The notes under the pieces were generated by a model. That model was not told where the DNA came from. It saw only the letters and a program-made list of their open reading frames with translations, and searched no databases. A stretch of DNA of 64,000 nt from the NCBI RefSeq assembly GCF_022698165.1, contig NZ_JALDAY010000006.1:248001-312000 (forward strand), given 5' to 3'. This document shows, one piece after another, positions 30,839-38,813 of this stretch. The translations under genes and the position numbers were made by a program. Position 1 is the first letter of the stretch; every line of letters begins with the position of its first letter. Source of the stretch: Streptomyces cylindrosporus. GTDB taxonomy: Bacteria > Actinomycetota > Actinomycetes > Streptomycetales > Streptomycetaceae.

Positions 30839-31737
30839 GACGGGCTCACCCGGGAGGCCGACGGGGCCGGGATCGCGATGCCCTGCCGTGCCAGGGCGTA
30901 GGCGAGGGCGTCGGCCAGGCTGGAGCGCGTCACGACCGTTCCCAGGTCGATGCCCAGGTGCACGATGGTCTGCGCGATCGCGGGACGGATGCCGGAGACG
31001 ATGCACTCGGCGCCCATGAGCCGGGCCGCGGCCACCGTCTTGAGCAGGTGCTGGGCGACGAGCGAGTCGACCATGGGCACACCGGTGATGTCGAGGATGG
31101 CGTACGCGGCACGCTGGTCGACGATGGCCTCCAGCAGGCTCTCCATGACCACTTGGCTGCGGGCGCTGTCCAGCGTGCCTATGAGGGGTACGGCGACGAT
31201 GCCGTCCCACAGCTGGATGACGGGCGTGGCCACCTCCAGCAGCTGCTGCCGCTGCCGCTCCATCAGCTCCTCGCCGGCGCTCAGCGCGGTCTCCATCACC
31301 ACCAGGCGCAGGGTGCCCATGACAACGGACAGCAGCAGCACCGCCTCTCCCGCCTGCACTCCGGACGGGTCGGCGAACTCCGCGCGCAGCAGTTCGGTGA
31401 CCGGCGGGCGCAGGGCGGCGACATCGTCGGCGATCTGCGCGGGGGTGGCTCCGCCGCGGGCCCGGGACGCCGCCACATGCCCCAACTGCTCGCGCACCGT
31501 GGCGAATTCGGGTGCCGTGATGTCTTCCGGGCGCCCACCGGCCAGGACCTCCGCCAGGGCGTCCACCACGCCCTTGCAGGCCTCCACCGCCTCGTCACGG
31601 GAGACGGTGAAGACCGTACGGAACAAGGGGGCGTCCGCCCAGCGCTGGGCGATCTGCTCGCGACGCTGCTTGAGGAAGGCTTCCACCAGCTGTGCCGCCG
31701 TCTCGCGCGTCGCCGTGTCCTGTTCCGTCACTTGCAT
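30835..31737 (-). CDS. rsbR: RsbR-like stressosome sensor protein
   Basis: About 300 aa. The N-terminal helical region (about 15-165) resembles the RsbRD-type N-domain rather than the non-heme globin fold of RsbRA; the C-terminal STAS domain (about 170-290) has AILDITGVPMVDSLVAQ and IRPAIAQTIVHLGI. Positions equivalent to the two phosphorylated Thr of Bacillus RsbR appear to be Ser225 and Thr257. First gene of a six-gene leftward operon; the ATG at 31737 has AAGGAG about 4-5 nt upstream. A copy of the GTTGTC palindrome lies 43 nt upstream. Signal unknown. Confidence 0.9.
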   Translation of the reverse strand: MQVTEQDTATRETAAQLVEAFLKQRREQIAQRWADAPLFRTVFTVSRDEAVEACKGVVDALAEVLAGGRPEDITAPEFATVREQLGHVAASRARGGATPAQIADDVAALRPPVTELLRAEFADPSGVQAGEAVLLLSVVMGTLRLVVMETALSAGEELMERQRQQLLEVATPVIQLWDGIVAVPLIGTLDSARSQVVMESLLEAIVDQRAAYAILDITGVPMVDSLVAQHLLKTVAAARLMGAECIVSGIRPAIAQTIVHLGIDLGTVVTRSSLADALAYALARQGIAIPAPSASRVSPS

Positions 31738-31779
31738 CGTCTCCTTCGGTGCGAATCGTTGGGCCCCCTCCAGCAAATA

Positions 31780-31795
31780 GTTGCCGTACGACAAA
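31780..31795. promoter_or_regulatory. operator-like palindrome GTTGCC-N4-GACAAA, copy 2
   Basis: GTTGCCGTACGACAAA, two mismatches from GTTGTC-N4-GACAAC, 43-58 nt upstream of rsbR. The position suits a promoter-overlapping operator for the stressosome operon. Confidence 0.45.
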
Positions 31796-31841
31796 CATTA
31801 GCGGTGGGGCTGAGGCGCGAACAAGGTGATCGCCGTCCGGG

Positions 31842-32993
31842 TCAACGCCCGTGCCAGTCCAGGCAGACGACCAGGGCGTCGTCGTCCGGGGCGGACCGGC
31901 CGCGGTAGCCGGTCAGCTCCCGCAGGATGGCGCGCGGCACCTCGGCCGCGGGCAGCAGACGAGTGGCCTGGATCGCCCGGGTCAAAGCCTCCTCGCCGTA
32001 CGTCTCTCCCTTCGGGGAGGCCACGTCGTAGACACCGTCGCTGACGAACACCAGCCGGTCGCCCGGCTCGACCCGGAACTCCTGGGCCACGTAGTCGGTC
32101 TCCTCGAACATGCCCAGCGGCAGCTGCGCCTCCATGGAGATCCGCTCCACGGTCCGGCCCCGCAGCCGCAGCGTCCGTGGCGATCCGGCGTCCACCACCC
32201 AGGCGCGTCCGGTGGCGAGTTCGAAGTCGAACATCAGCATCGACAGATAGCTACGGCCCCGGTAGTGGGCGTACACCGCCTGGTCGGCCAGGGCCGCCTG
32301 GTCGGCAACGGGGAGGCCGGCCCGGCGCGCGTTGCGCAGGGCGTTGACGGCCAGGTTCGTCAGGAGGGCGGCCTCGATGCCTTCGCCCATCCCGTTGGTG
32401 ACGTAGAGCATGAGGTGGTCGGCCGTCGCCGACCAGTCGAAGTTGTCGCCGAAGATGGCGTAGGCGGGCTCGAGTTGGGCGCCCAGTTCGAACTCGGGCC
32501 GGGCGCAGGAGCGGCCGGGCAGGAGCTGCCACTGCATCTCGGCGGCCAGGGTGAGCCGGTCCTTGCGGCGGGCCTGGAGGTAGAGGTCGGTGTCCCGGTC
32601 GGCCACGACCATTTCGTGGCCGAGCACCTCGGCGATCTCGGCCAGCTCCGCCATCTGCTTGCGGACCGCCGGTTCGCCGCCGCCGAAGGTCACCGACAGC
32701 ACGCCCAGCCGGTCGCCGCGCACCGTGACCGGGAGGTGCACCCGCGCCCTGTCCGGCGAGAGGCGTTCCACGAACGGCTCCTGGGCGGCGAAGGCGCGGC
32801 CCTCGGGGCTGTTGTGCACCGGCACCGGCTTCGAGGTGTGCGGCAGCGCGGACACCGGCTGCAGCACCGTCAGGCCGTAGTCGGCCAGGAAGAGCTCGAC
32901 GGTGTCCGCGGCGTACTGGTCGACCAGTACACCGCGGACAGCGTCGAGCAGCGCATGGGGGGCCGCCGTACGCAGGGCGCGCTCGGCGGTCAT
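31842..32993 (-). CDS. GAF-SpoIIE (PP2C) phosphatase, paralogue of the operon's last gene
   Basis: About 383 aa. A GAF-like domain (about 10-135) precedes a SpoIIE domain. Conserved points: GDNFDWS, VFVSDGVYDV and DDDALVVCLDW; but where the family has an Asp in DGxGHG, this protein reads VTNGMGEG, with Asn. It thus lacks one metal-ligand position kept by the paralogue at 26003, which lacks another. The start is uncertain: ATG 32993 is used; GTG codons at 33005 and 33029 are also in frame, none with a good ribosome site. Divergent from the MarR gene at 33166. Confidence 0.82.
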   Translation of the reverse strand: MTAERALRTAAPHALLDAVRGVLVDQYAADTVELFLADYGLTVLQPVSALPHTSKPVPVHNSPEGRAFAAQEPFVERLSPDRARVHLPVTVRGDRLGVLSVTFGGGEPAVRKQMAELAEIAEVLGHEMVVADRDTDLYLQARRKDRLTLAAEMQWQLLPGRSCARPEFELGAQLEPAYAIFGDNFDWSATADHLMLYVTNGMGEGIEAALLTNLAVNALRNARRAGLPVADQAALADQAVYAHYRGRSYLSMLMFDFELATGRAWVVDAGSPRTLRLRGRTVERISMEAQLPLGMFEETDYVAQEFRVEPGDRLVFVSDGVYDVASPKGETYGEEALTRAIQATRLLPAAEVPRAILRELTGYRGRSAPDDDALVVCLDWHGR

Positions 32994-33165
32994 GAATCTG
33001 TTCACGATGAGAAAACACCAATCTTTCACGTCGAACGCTCATGGGCCTGTGCCCAGGGTCAAGACCGTTCGCGGCGGCCGGACCGGGCGTCCCGTCCGCT
33101 TCCGTGGATCTGTCGCGCGCCGCCGGGCCTAGTACGCTGGCGGCCGTCCCGACGCCTGCGAGAGT

Positions 33166-33654
33166 GTGACCGTGACTGCCTTCCGCCCCCGCCCACCGGC
33201 TGACCAGGTCGCCCGCGTGACCTCGACGGCCGCGGAGCTGCTGGAAGTGCTCTGGGGCCGAGCCTCGACGGCGCCCGCCTCGGCGTCCCAGCTGCGTGTG
33301 CTGTTCATCCTCGAGCACCATGACGGCGTCAACCTGCGCACGCTCGCCGACTCCCTCGCTTCCACACCGCCTTCGACCAGCCGTCTGTGCGACCGGCTCC
33401 AGGCCGCCGGCTTCGTGGACCGCGTGGTGAGCCCGGCCGACCGGCGCGAGGTGCGGCTGCACCTCAGCAGTCGCGGGCGCGCCTTCCTCGCGGACCTGCG
33501 CACGCGCAGGGAGCGCGAACTCCAGGTCGTACTGGACCAGATGTCCGCGGCCCAGAGGACCGCGCTGCTCGACGGCCTGGAGGCGTTCTGCGACGCGGCG
33601 GCCTTCCGGATAAACGACGCCGACGTACAGGAACCCGACAGCCGGACGGCTTGA
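33166..33654 (+). CDS. MarR-family regulator, paralogue B
   Basis: About 162 aa. The winged HTH is seen as ASQLRVLFILEHHDGVNLR, LADSLASTPPSTSRLCDRL and wing DRREVRLHLSSRGRAFLAD. It matches the MarR gene at 25489, most clearly in the recognition helix (TxSRLCDRL), so the two may bind related sites. GTG 33166 is used; a second GTG lies two codons later. A TACGCT -10-like element lies at 33133-33138. Divergent from the GAF-PP2C gene. Confidence 0.88.
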   Translation: MTVTAFRPRPPADQVARVTSTAAELLEVLWGRASTAPASASQLRVLFILEHHDGVNLRTLADSLASTPPSTSRLCDRLQAAGFVDRVVSPADRREVRLHLSSRGRAFLADLRTRRERELQVVLDQMSAAQRTALLDGLEAFCDAAAFRINDADVQEPDSRTA

Positions 33655-34047
33655 GCCTCCACGCGGGGCACGGCCCGGATCGCCCGGGTGCGGCAGCGCG
33701 ACGCCCGGCCGTCGGCCGGTTCGCGGTGGCCGTGACCTGCGCACGGAGCGGCTTGCGCCCAGTGGAGCATTCCTGATCCTTCCCCCGTGCGCGTCCGACA
33801 CGGCTTACTTTCTTGCCTCACGCCCATAGTTGTCAAACGACAACTATTGCGCGAGGAAACCCTCTTGCTGCCGGGTACCCCGAGCCGTCGCGACTTGCAT
33901 CGATGTGGTGAACCTCTCGACCGCTACCGAGTCCACCCCTGGCGCATCACGCCTTCGGGACCAGACCGCGTGGATCGGCCTGCCTGATACCGGATCTCGC
34001 GGGCATGCGAACAAAGGGAACGAAGAGAACGCAATGGAGGTGCACCT
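33655..34047. other. 393-nt intergenic region with operator copy 3
   Basis: No coding region is supported here. The only clear structure is the palindrome at 33826-33847. The codon positions show no actinobacterial pattern, and short open frames here look like chance. AT content is locally higher between 33790 and 33860, consistent with a promoter region. Confidence 0.6.
33826..33847. promoter_or_regulatory. operator-like palindrome ATAGTTGTC-N4-GACAACTAT, copy 3
   Basis: A perfect 9+4+9 palindrome, the longest of the three GTTGTC-N4-GACAAC copies. It lies 200 nt before the HATPase gene at 34048, and 171 nt after the MarR stop. Confidence 0.55.
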
Positions 34048-34473
34048 GTGCACCCTTCCCCGCGGAAGGACCGAAGCCCGCACCGTGCCCCGTGGACCGC
34101 CGATCGCGCGCGGGAACTGACGCGCGCCTATCTGTCCGTGATCGCGCCGAGCGACCAGGACACCGTCAACGCCGCGCTGCTCGTGGTCTCGGAGCTGGTC
34201 ACCAACGCTCTCCGGCACGCCGGCGGCGTGACCGGTTTCGGCCTGCGCACCGGCCCCGGCACGCTCACCGTGACCGTGTCGGACGCCAGCCCCGACCCAC
34301 CGCGACGACGCTGCACTCCCGTCTGGGAGCCGGGAGGCTTCGGCTGGCCACTGGTACTCGACCTCGCGTCGGACGTACGCGTCAGGACCGGGCCGAAGGG
34401 CAAGACCATCGAGGCGACGCTCAAACTGCCGGTTGAGGCGGCCGACGTGTTCGGCGAAGGACTCAGCATGTGA
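34048..34473 (+). CDS. RsbW-like ATP-binding regulator
   Basis: About 141 aa, a GHKL-ATPase of the anti-sigma kinase type. N-box: LLVVSELVTNALRHAGGV; later motifs are VSDASPDPPRRR and GGFGWPLVLDLASDV, with a worn G-box typical of the Streptomyces RsbW-like group. The GTG at 34048 has GGAGG 7 nt upstream. Partner STAS or sigma factor unknown; the palindrome at 33826 may mark its promoter region. Confidence 0.85.
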   Translation: MHPSPRKDRSPHRAPWTADRARELTRAYLSVIAPSDQDTVNAALLVVSELVTNALRHAGGVTGFGLRTGPGTLTVTVSDASPDPPRRRCTPVWEPGGFGWPLVLDLASDVRVRTGPKGKTIEATLKLPVEAADVFGEGLSM

Positions 34474-34603
34474 CCGCCGCGAGTGACCCGGCGTCCATGC
34501 GAACGCCGACGACACTGGACCGGGCCTGTTCCGCCTGATGGCCGGGGCGATGGGGGCGCATGCGCTGGGCGCCGGGGACGGCTTCGAGGAGACCGTCGAG
34601 GCC

Positions 34604-34695
34604 GAGGTGGGCCAGATTCTGCTGGGCCTCCGGCGTACCCATCACCGTCCTGCGGGCCGCGGTCGTCATCGGCTCGGCGTCCGTCGGACAGCCCA
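34604..34695 (+). pseudogene. remnant of an NAD(P)-binding (NmrA/SDR-like) gene, frameshifted
   Basis: The segment reads EVGQILL in one frame (34604-34624), then ASGVPITVLRAAVVIGSAS in the next frame (from 34626), with one extra base at 34625. Together this matches the conserved core of NmrA-like epimerase family proteins (VG-IL-ASGVPVTVLRAA-VIGSGSASFE). Nothing else of the gene is visible on either side, so it appears to be a broken leftover. The surrounding 34474-34739 has no intact gene. Confidence 0.5.
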
Positions 34696-34739
34696 ACCAG
34701 ACATCAAGTTCGAGTGACGTTTGAACGCCAGTGAGCAGG

Positions 34740-35276
34740 TCAGGCGGCAACCAGCAAGGCCTGGATGCGGCTGACGGCACGCAGGATCTCGTCCCGGTTC
34801 TTCGCCCGCTTGATCCATGCCGGGAGACGGGCCACCAACGTCATCTTCTGCCCGGTGTCGTACCAGGGCGCTCGTTCCCGCAGCGGTGCCTGAACGAAAC
34901 GACGTATCAAGTCGAGGTGTTCGAGGTTGTACGCCCACAACCACCCGTGCCGGGTCGCGACCTGGAGCCACAAAGGCATACCGAAGTACGGATCCGTCGC
35001 GGGTTGAGCTGTGCCGGCGGGGAGCGCGACACGGCGGCCGCTCCACACTCGAGAGAGTCCACAGTCACGACAGACCAGACGTCGCGGCGTGAACACGATC
35101 CGGCCGCCGGGATCAGAGGCTTCGGGCGCTGGAACGACACGAGCGGCCTTCTCGCAACCGGGACACCGCACAATGATCAAGCTGATGAAGTCGTACTCGG
35201 TGCTGCGTGGATCCCGGAACCGCCCAGGGCACAAGGCCATGCGGTGAGTATGCAACTCCTTCGTAGAACGGCGCAT
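34740..35276 (-). CDS. zinc-ribbon protein of unknown function
   Basis: About 178 aa. Two CxxC pairs are seen (IVRCPGCEK and LVCRDCGLSR), giving a probable zinc ribbon of the TFIIB-like type. The C-terminal half (YFGMPLWLQVATRHGWLWAY, then an Arg/Lys-rich helical tail) is conserved among Streptomyces hypothetical proteins, to my recollection. The start is uncertain: ATG 35276 is used; ATG 35240 is equally possible. No ribosome site is strong at either. A strong hairpin at 35307 separates it from the CHAP gene upstream. Confidence 0.7.
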   Translation of the reverse strand: MRRSTKELHTHRMALCPGRFRDPRSTEYDFISLIIVRCPGCEKAARVVPAPEASDPGGRIVFTPRRLVCRDCGLSRVWSGRRVALPAGTAQPATDPYFGMPLWLQVATRHGWLWAYNLEHLDLIRRFVQAPLRERAPWYDTGQKMTLVARLPAWIKRAKNRDEILRAVSRIQALLVAA

Positions 35277-35306
35277 CCCGGGCGACGTCCCGGCCTCCGT
35301 CGGTCC

Positions 35307-35368
35307 CCCCACTCGACAGCCGCCCTCGGCCAAGATGCAAGACGGCCCAGGGCGGTTGTCGAGTGGGG
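35307..35368 (-). terminator. long hairpin terminator after the CHAP gene
   Basis: Two 25-nt arms, 35307-35331 and 35344-35368, match in 23 of 25 positions as an inverted repeat around a 12-nt loop. It stands 20 nt after the CHAP gene stop and just upstream of the zinc-ribbon gene. It is unusually long for a terminator, but there is no sign of a mobile element. Confidence 0.7.
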
Positions 35369-35388
35369 ATCGATGGTCTGGCCCTGTG

Positions 35389-36915
35389 TCAGCAGGTGTG
35401 GATGTCCTGGCCGTTGACGTCTTTCGCGACGTCGTTGCCCTGGCCGCTGAGGTAGTACGCGGAGACGAAGTCCCGGCCACCGGTGTCCATGTCGGTGTAC
35501 AGCCACCAGTGGTTGTAGGCGCTGCCGGACCCCACCTGCGTACCCCAGACCTTGCAGTAGACGTAGTTGGTGCCGGCGTACAGGGCGCCGCCGTGGTCGC
35601 GTCCGGAGGCGGTGGCGAAGGTCTTCACCCACACCTTGCCGCCGGCGTCGTCCCCGGAGGCGCACTCGGGAATGTCGTCGCCGTTCTCGTCCTGCGCGAC
35701 GTCGTTGCCCTGGCCACTGAGGTAGTACGCGGAGACGAAGTCCTTGCCGCCGGTGTCCATGTCGGTGGAGAGCCACCAGTGGTTGTAGGCGCTGTCGGAG
35801 CCGACCTTGTCGCCCCAGATCTTGCAGAAGACGTAGTTGCGCCCCGCGTTGAGGGTGCCTCCGTCGTTGAGTCCCTTGGCGGCGGCGAAGGTCCTCACCC
35901 AGGCGCGTCCGCCACTGCGGCCCGTGCCGGTGGTGGTGCCGTCGCAGGTCGGCAGGTCATTGCCGTTCTCGTCCTTGGCGACGTCGTTGCCCTGACCGCT
36001 GAGGTAGTACGCGGAGACGAAGTCCCGCCCACCGGTGTCCATGTCGGTGTACAGCCACCAGTGGTTGTACGCGCCGCCGGAGCCCACCTGCGTACCCCAC
36101 TCCCGGCAGAAGACGTAGTTGCGCCCGGCGTACAGCTTCCCGCCGTGATCGCGCCCGGTGGCCGTGGCGAAGGTGTTCATCCAGAGTTTGTCGGAGCCGC
36201 CGCCCCCGCCGGCGCCACCGCCCCCGCCGCCGCCTCCACCGCCTCCGCCGCCGTTCAGCGGCTGGCTCTTGGGCACGGGGCTGACGTAGCCGTCGATCGC
36301 CTCGGTGTTTCCGAACATCGTGCCCGGTGCGGAGTTGAGCGTGTCCTCACGGACCTTCGCAGTGTGCGCGTAGTGCGCCTCTTCGTTGCCCTCGGGGCCC
36401 GTGGTGTTCTCCTCGCCGCCCACGTCACCGCTGACGATGGTCACCGAACCGCCGTCGACCGCGACCACGACGGCCACGTGGTGGACCACGCCCTTGGCGT
36501 TTCCGTAGACGTCGTGGAACAGGGCCGCGTCACCGACCTGCGGCGCGGAGTGCTCACCGCCGTATCTGGCCCGCTGTTCCTTGAAGCTGCGCGCGCGGGG
36601 GTCGAGATACTCGGTGTGGAAGCCGGCCTTGTCCCACACCCAACGGGCGAAGTCGGCGCACCAGTACTCGCCTCTTCCCTTGTTGCCGCTGCAGCTCGTC
36701 AGATATCCGGGATCGCAGACGCGTCCCGGCTCGCCGAGGCTCTCGAAGCGGTGGGTCTGGCCGCGCGCGATGTCGGCGATGGTCTGGACGTCTCCCAGCA
36801 CGATGTCCGCGTGTGCCGGCGGAGCCGGTGCGGCGACGTAGAAGGTCAGGGCGAGCAGCGCGGTCACTGCGATGCCCCAACGGCGCAGGGGCAGGCTTAT
36901 GTGTGCGAAGTGCAT
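35389..36915 (-). CDS. secreted CHAP-domain protein with three tandem C-terminal repeats
   Basis: About 508 aa. Signal peptide at residues 1-36 (LRRWGIAVTALLALTFYV then PAHA), then a CHAP amidase/peptidase domain (about 40-210) with Cys in GEYWCADFARWVW and His in VVHHVAVVVAVDGG. A Gly-rich linker of about 20 residues precedes three repeats of about 80 residues, each with YVFC/YVYCK-W, YNHWWLYTDMDTGG and DFVSAYYLSGQGND. Such repeats probably form SH3-like cell-wall binding units. The ATG at 36915 has AGAGGA 5-6 nt upstream. The repeats are nearly identical in DNA, suggesting recent copying. Likely acts on peptidoglycan outside the cell. Confidence 0.9.
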   Translation of the reverse strand: MHFAHISLPLRRWGIAVTALLALTFYVAAPAPPAHADIVLGDVQTIADIARGQTHRFESLGEPGRVCDPGYLTSCSGNKGRGEYWCADFARWVWDKAGFHTEYLDPRARSFKEQRARYGGEHSAPQVGDAALFHDVYGNAKGVVHHVAVVVAVDGGSVTIVSGDVGGEENTTGPEGNEEAHYAHTAKVREDTLNSAPGTMFGNTEAIDGYVSPVPKSQPLNGGGGGGGGGGGGGAGGGGGSDKLWMNTFATATGRDHGGKLYAGRNYVFCREWGTQVGSGGAYNHWWLYTDMDTGGRDFVSAYYLSGQGNDVAKDENGNDLPTCDGTTTGTGRSGGRAWVRTFAAAKGLNDGGTLNAGRNYVFCKIWGDKVGSDSAYNHWWLSTDMDTGGKDFVSAYYLSGQGNDVAQDENGDDIPECASGDDAGGKVWVKTFATASGRDHGGALYAGTNYVYCKVWGTQVGSGSAYNHWWLYTDMDTGGRDFVSAYYLSGQGNDVAKDVNGQDIHTC

Positions 36916-36951
36916 GGCGTCCTCTGTGGGGAGTGGCATCTCCGTCGCAGG

Positions 36952-37932
36952 TTACGAACGCGCCGCTTGCACCGTCTTGAACGAATCCGATGTGTCCCTG
37001 CCCGGCTGCCCGGACCGGGCCGGGGGCTTGGGCGCCGCGTCCAGGCAACCGCACGGCCGGAGCCGGGAGATGTATTGCGAGGGCGACATGCCGGTGAACT
37101 CCCGCATGTCCCGGTTGAGATGCGACTGGTCGCTGTACCCGTGCTCGGCCGCGAGTTCGGGCCAGCGCGTCCGGTCCGCGTCGACGCACGCGAGCAGGTT
37201 CATCAGCCGCATCAGCCGCGCCGCCGTCTTGGGCGGCAGCCCCACCTGCCGGCGGAACACCCGTCCGAGGTGGTCGCCGCTCCACCCCACGTCCGCCGCG
37301 AGCTCCACGATCCGAGCCCGACCGGCGGAGCGGGAGAGCAACTGCCATGACCGTACGATCTCCGCACTGGGCCGAAGGCCTTCGGCGGAGCGGCGCAGCA
37401 GGAACGCGTCGAGCAGGGCGAACCGCTCCTGATGGCTGCGCGCGGCCCGGCACCGCTCGGCCAGCACACGCCCCCCAGTCCCGAACACGTCGGCCACGTC
37501 GACGACATGCCCGGCCAGGTCGGACGGCGGCATGCCGAGGAGCTGGTAGGCGCCGAGCGGCGTGAGCCGCAGACCGATCCACGCCAACTGCACCGAAGAT
37601 GTTTCGCGCCCGCCGTACCGGTAGAGAAGACCGGGGCCGGCCGCGTAGGCGGCGGGCAGGCCCGCCAGGCGCTCGCCGAAGTTCAGGTTCAACGACACCG
37701 ACAGACTCGCCGGCACCGTGACGACCTCCCCGGGAGAAAGGGTCTCCACTCCCACGTGGTAAGCGCCTTGAACCAGTCCTCGCAACGCCGGATGAGGCTG
37801 TGCGTACACGTCCACCGTCAGGTCCCCCGTCTTGGCCCGGCCAGCGACTTTAGGGCCGGGGAGAGGAGGAGGGGCGACGGCGGACTCCCCTTTGCGGATA
37901 CCTGGTCGATTCTTTGATCTGAGCATGCCCAT
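36952..37932 (-). CDS. AraC-family regulator
   Basis: About 326 aa. The N-terminal half is a ligand-binding-like region (LSPGEVVTVPASLSVSLNLN, LLYRYGGRETSSVQLAWIGL); the C-terminal AraC HTH pair is ELAADVGWSGDHLGRVFRRQ and ELAAEHGYSDQSHLNRDMRE with FTGMSPSQY. The start is uncertain: ATG 37932 is used; ATG 37926 is possible, and neither has a clear ribosome site. It lies upstream of the CHAP gene on the same strand, 36 nt away, and could control it. Confidence 0.88.
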   Translation of the reverse strand: MGMLRSKNRPGIRKGESAVAPPPLPGPKVAGRAKTGDLTVDVYAQPHPALRGLVQGAYHVGVETLSPGEVVTVPASLSVSLNLNFGERLAGLPAAYAAGPGLLYRYGGRETSSVQLAWIGLRLTPLGAYQLLGMPPSDLAGHVVDVADVFGTGGRVLAERCRAARSHQERFALLDAFLLRRSAEGLRPSAEIVRSWQLLSRSAGRARIVELAADVGWSGDHLGRVFRRQVGLPPKTAARLMRLMNLLACVDADRTRWPELAAEHGYSDQSHLNRDMREFTGMSPSQYISRLRPCGCLDAAPKPPARSGQPGRDTSDSFKTVQAARS

Positions 37933-38196
37933 TCGGGGTGCCTGGCGGAGCCCCGGCCAGTGCCGACTTGCCGCCAGCGGCAGGTCGGGGACCACGAGGC
38001 AACCGCCGAGAGCGCCGCCGCTCCTGTGTTGACAACCCTCGCGCCGTCGGCTTCCACAGCGCCGCCGACGTGCCTGCCGGGTGCGCGTTCGTGGACGTCA
38101 GCAGACACGCACACCCCGCGTCTCCTCCGGGCCGGATCCACGGCATGATCGGTGGGTGGACGGCGATGCCGTGGAGGACCGGACGGGTGGTGGGCT

Positions 38197-38691
38197 GTGG
38201 GTGAGGGGCCGGAGATTTCGTCTGCGAAGGAGGCCGCGGACAACGAGCTGGTGCTCGCGTTCGGGCGGTTGCAGGGGGCGGCGAGCCGGCTGGAGTACAT
38301 CCTCGGCCGCTCGCTGGAGCGGGAGTGCGGCATCAGCCACCTCATGTACGAGGTGCTGCTCATCCTGGGCCGGGCGGGCGGGCCGGGCCTGTCGATGCGG
38401 ACCATCGCCCAGGAGCAGGTTCTCACCACGGGCGGGGCGACCCGCCTGGTGGACCGGATGGAGGCGGCCGGGCTGGTCGAGCGGGTAGAGGATCCCGACG
38501 ACCGTCGTGGCCGGCTGGTGCGTCTGACGCCGGACGGCGAGGAGACCACCGTGCGCGCGTCGCGGCTGCACGTGGAGAACATCCGCCGTTACTTCCTGGC
38601 ACCCCTGCCGCCGGAGGACCGCGAGCGGTTCGCCGAGGATCTGCGCATACTCAGCCACTCCGCTCGGGACGAGCTGCCCCGCCTGCCCTGA
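38197..38691 (+). CDS. MarR-family regulator
   Basis: About 164 aa. Winged HTH: ISHLMYEVLLILGRAGGPGL, IAQEQVLTTGGATRLVDRME and wing DDRRGRLVRLTPDGEE. Start is uncertain; the GTG at 38197 is chosen for length and in-frame position. It precedes the DsbA-like gene, and a 12-nt palindrome (CTGAC-GA-GTCAG) lies in the 122-nt gap, a good candidate for its operator. Confidence 0.87.
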   Translation: MGEGPEISSAKEAADNELVLAFGRLQGAASRLEYILGRSLERECGISHLMYEVLLILGRAGGPGLSMRTIAQEQVLTTGGATRLVDRMEAAGLVERVEDPDDRRGRLVRLTPDGEETTVRASRLHVENIRRYFLAPLPPEDRERFAEDLRILSHSARDELPRLP

Positions 38692-38738
38692 CGTAAGCGA
38701 GGAGCGTTGCGGTCGGCGTCACACGAGCAGCGAAATAT

Positions 38739-38757
38739 CTGACGAGTCAGTTACTGT
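38739..38757 (+). promoter_or_regulatory. palindrome and -10 element before the DsbA-like gene
   Basis: CTGACGAGTCAG (5+2+5 palindrome, 38739-38750) is followed directly by TACTGT (38752-38757), which fits a -10 element. A repressor bound here would block the promoter. The MarR product of the upstream gene is the likely binder. Confidence 0.45.
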
Positions 38758-38813
38758 TCTGTCAGGTGAAGCGCTCGCAGTGGGCGGGCGCAGCAACCGT
38801 TGTCGAGGTACCG

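Noticed and set aside
34463..34780. an open frame on the reverse strand between the HATPase and zinc-ribbon genes
   Set aside because: No family features, and the forward strand at the same place holds the NmrA-like remnant.
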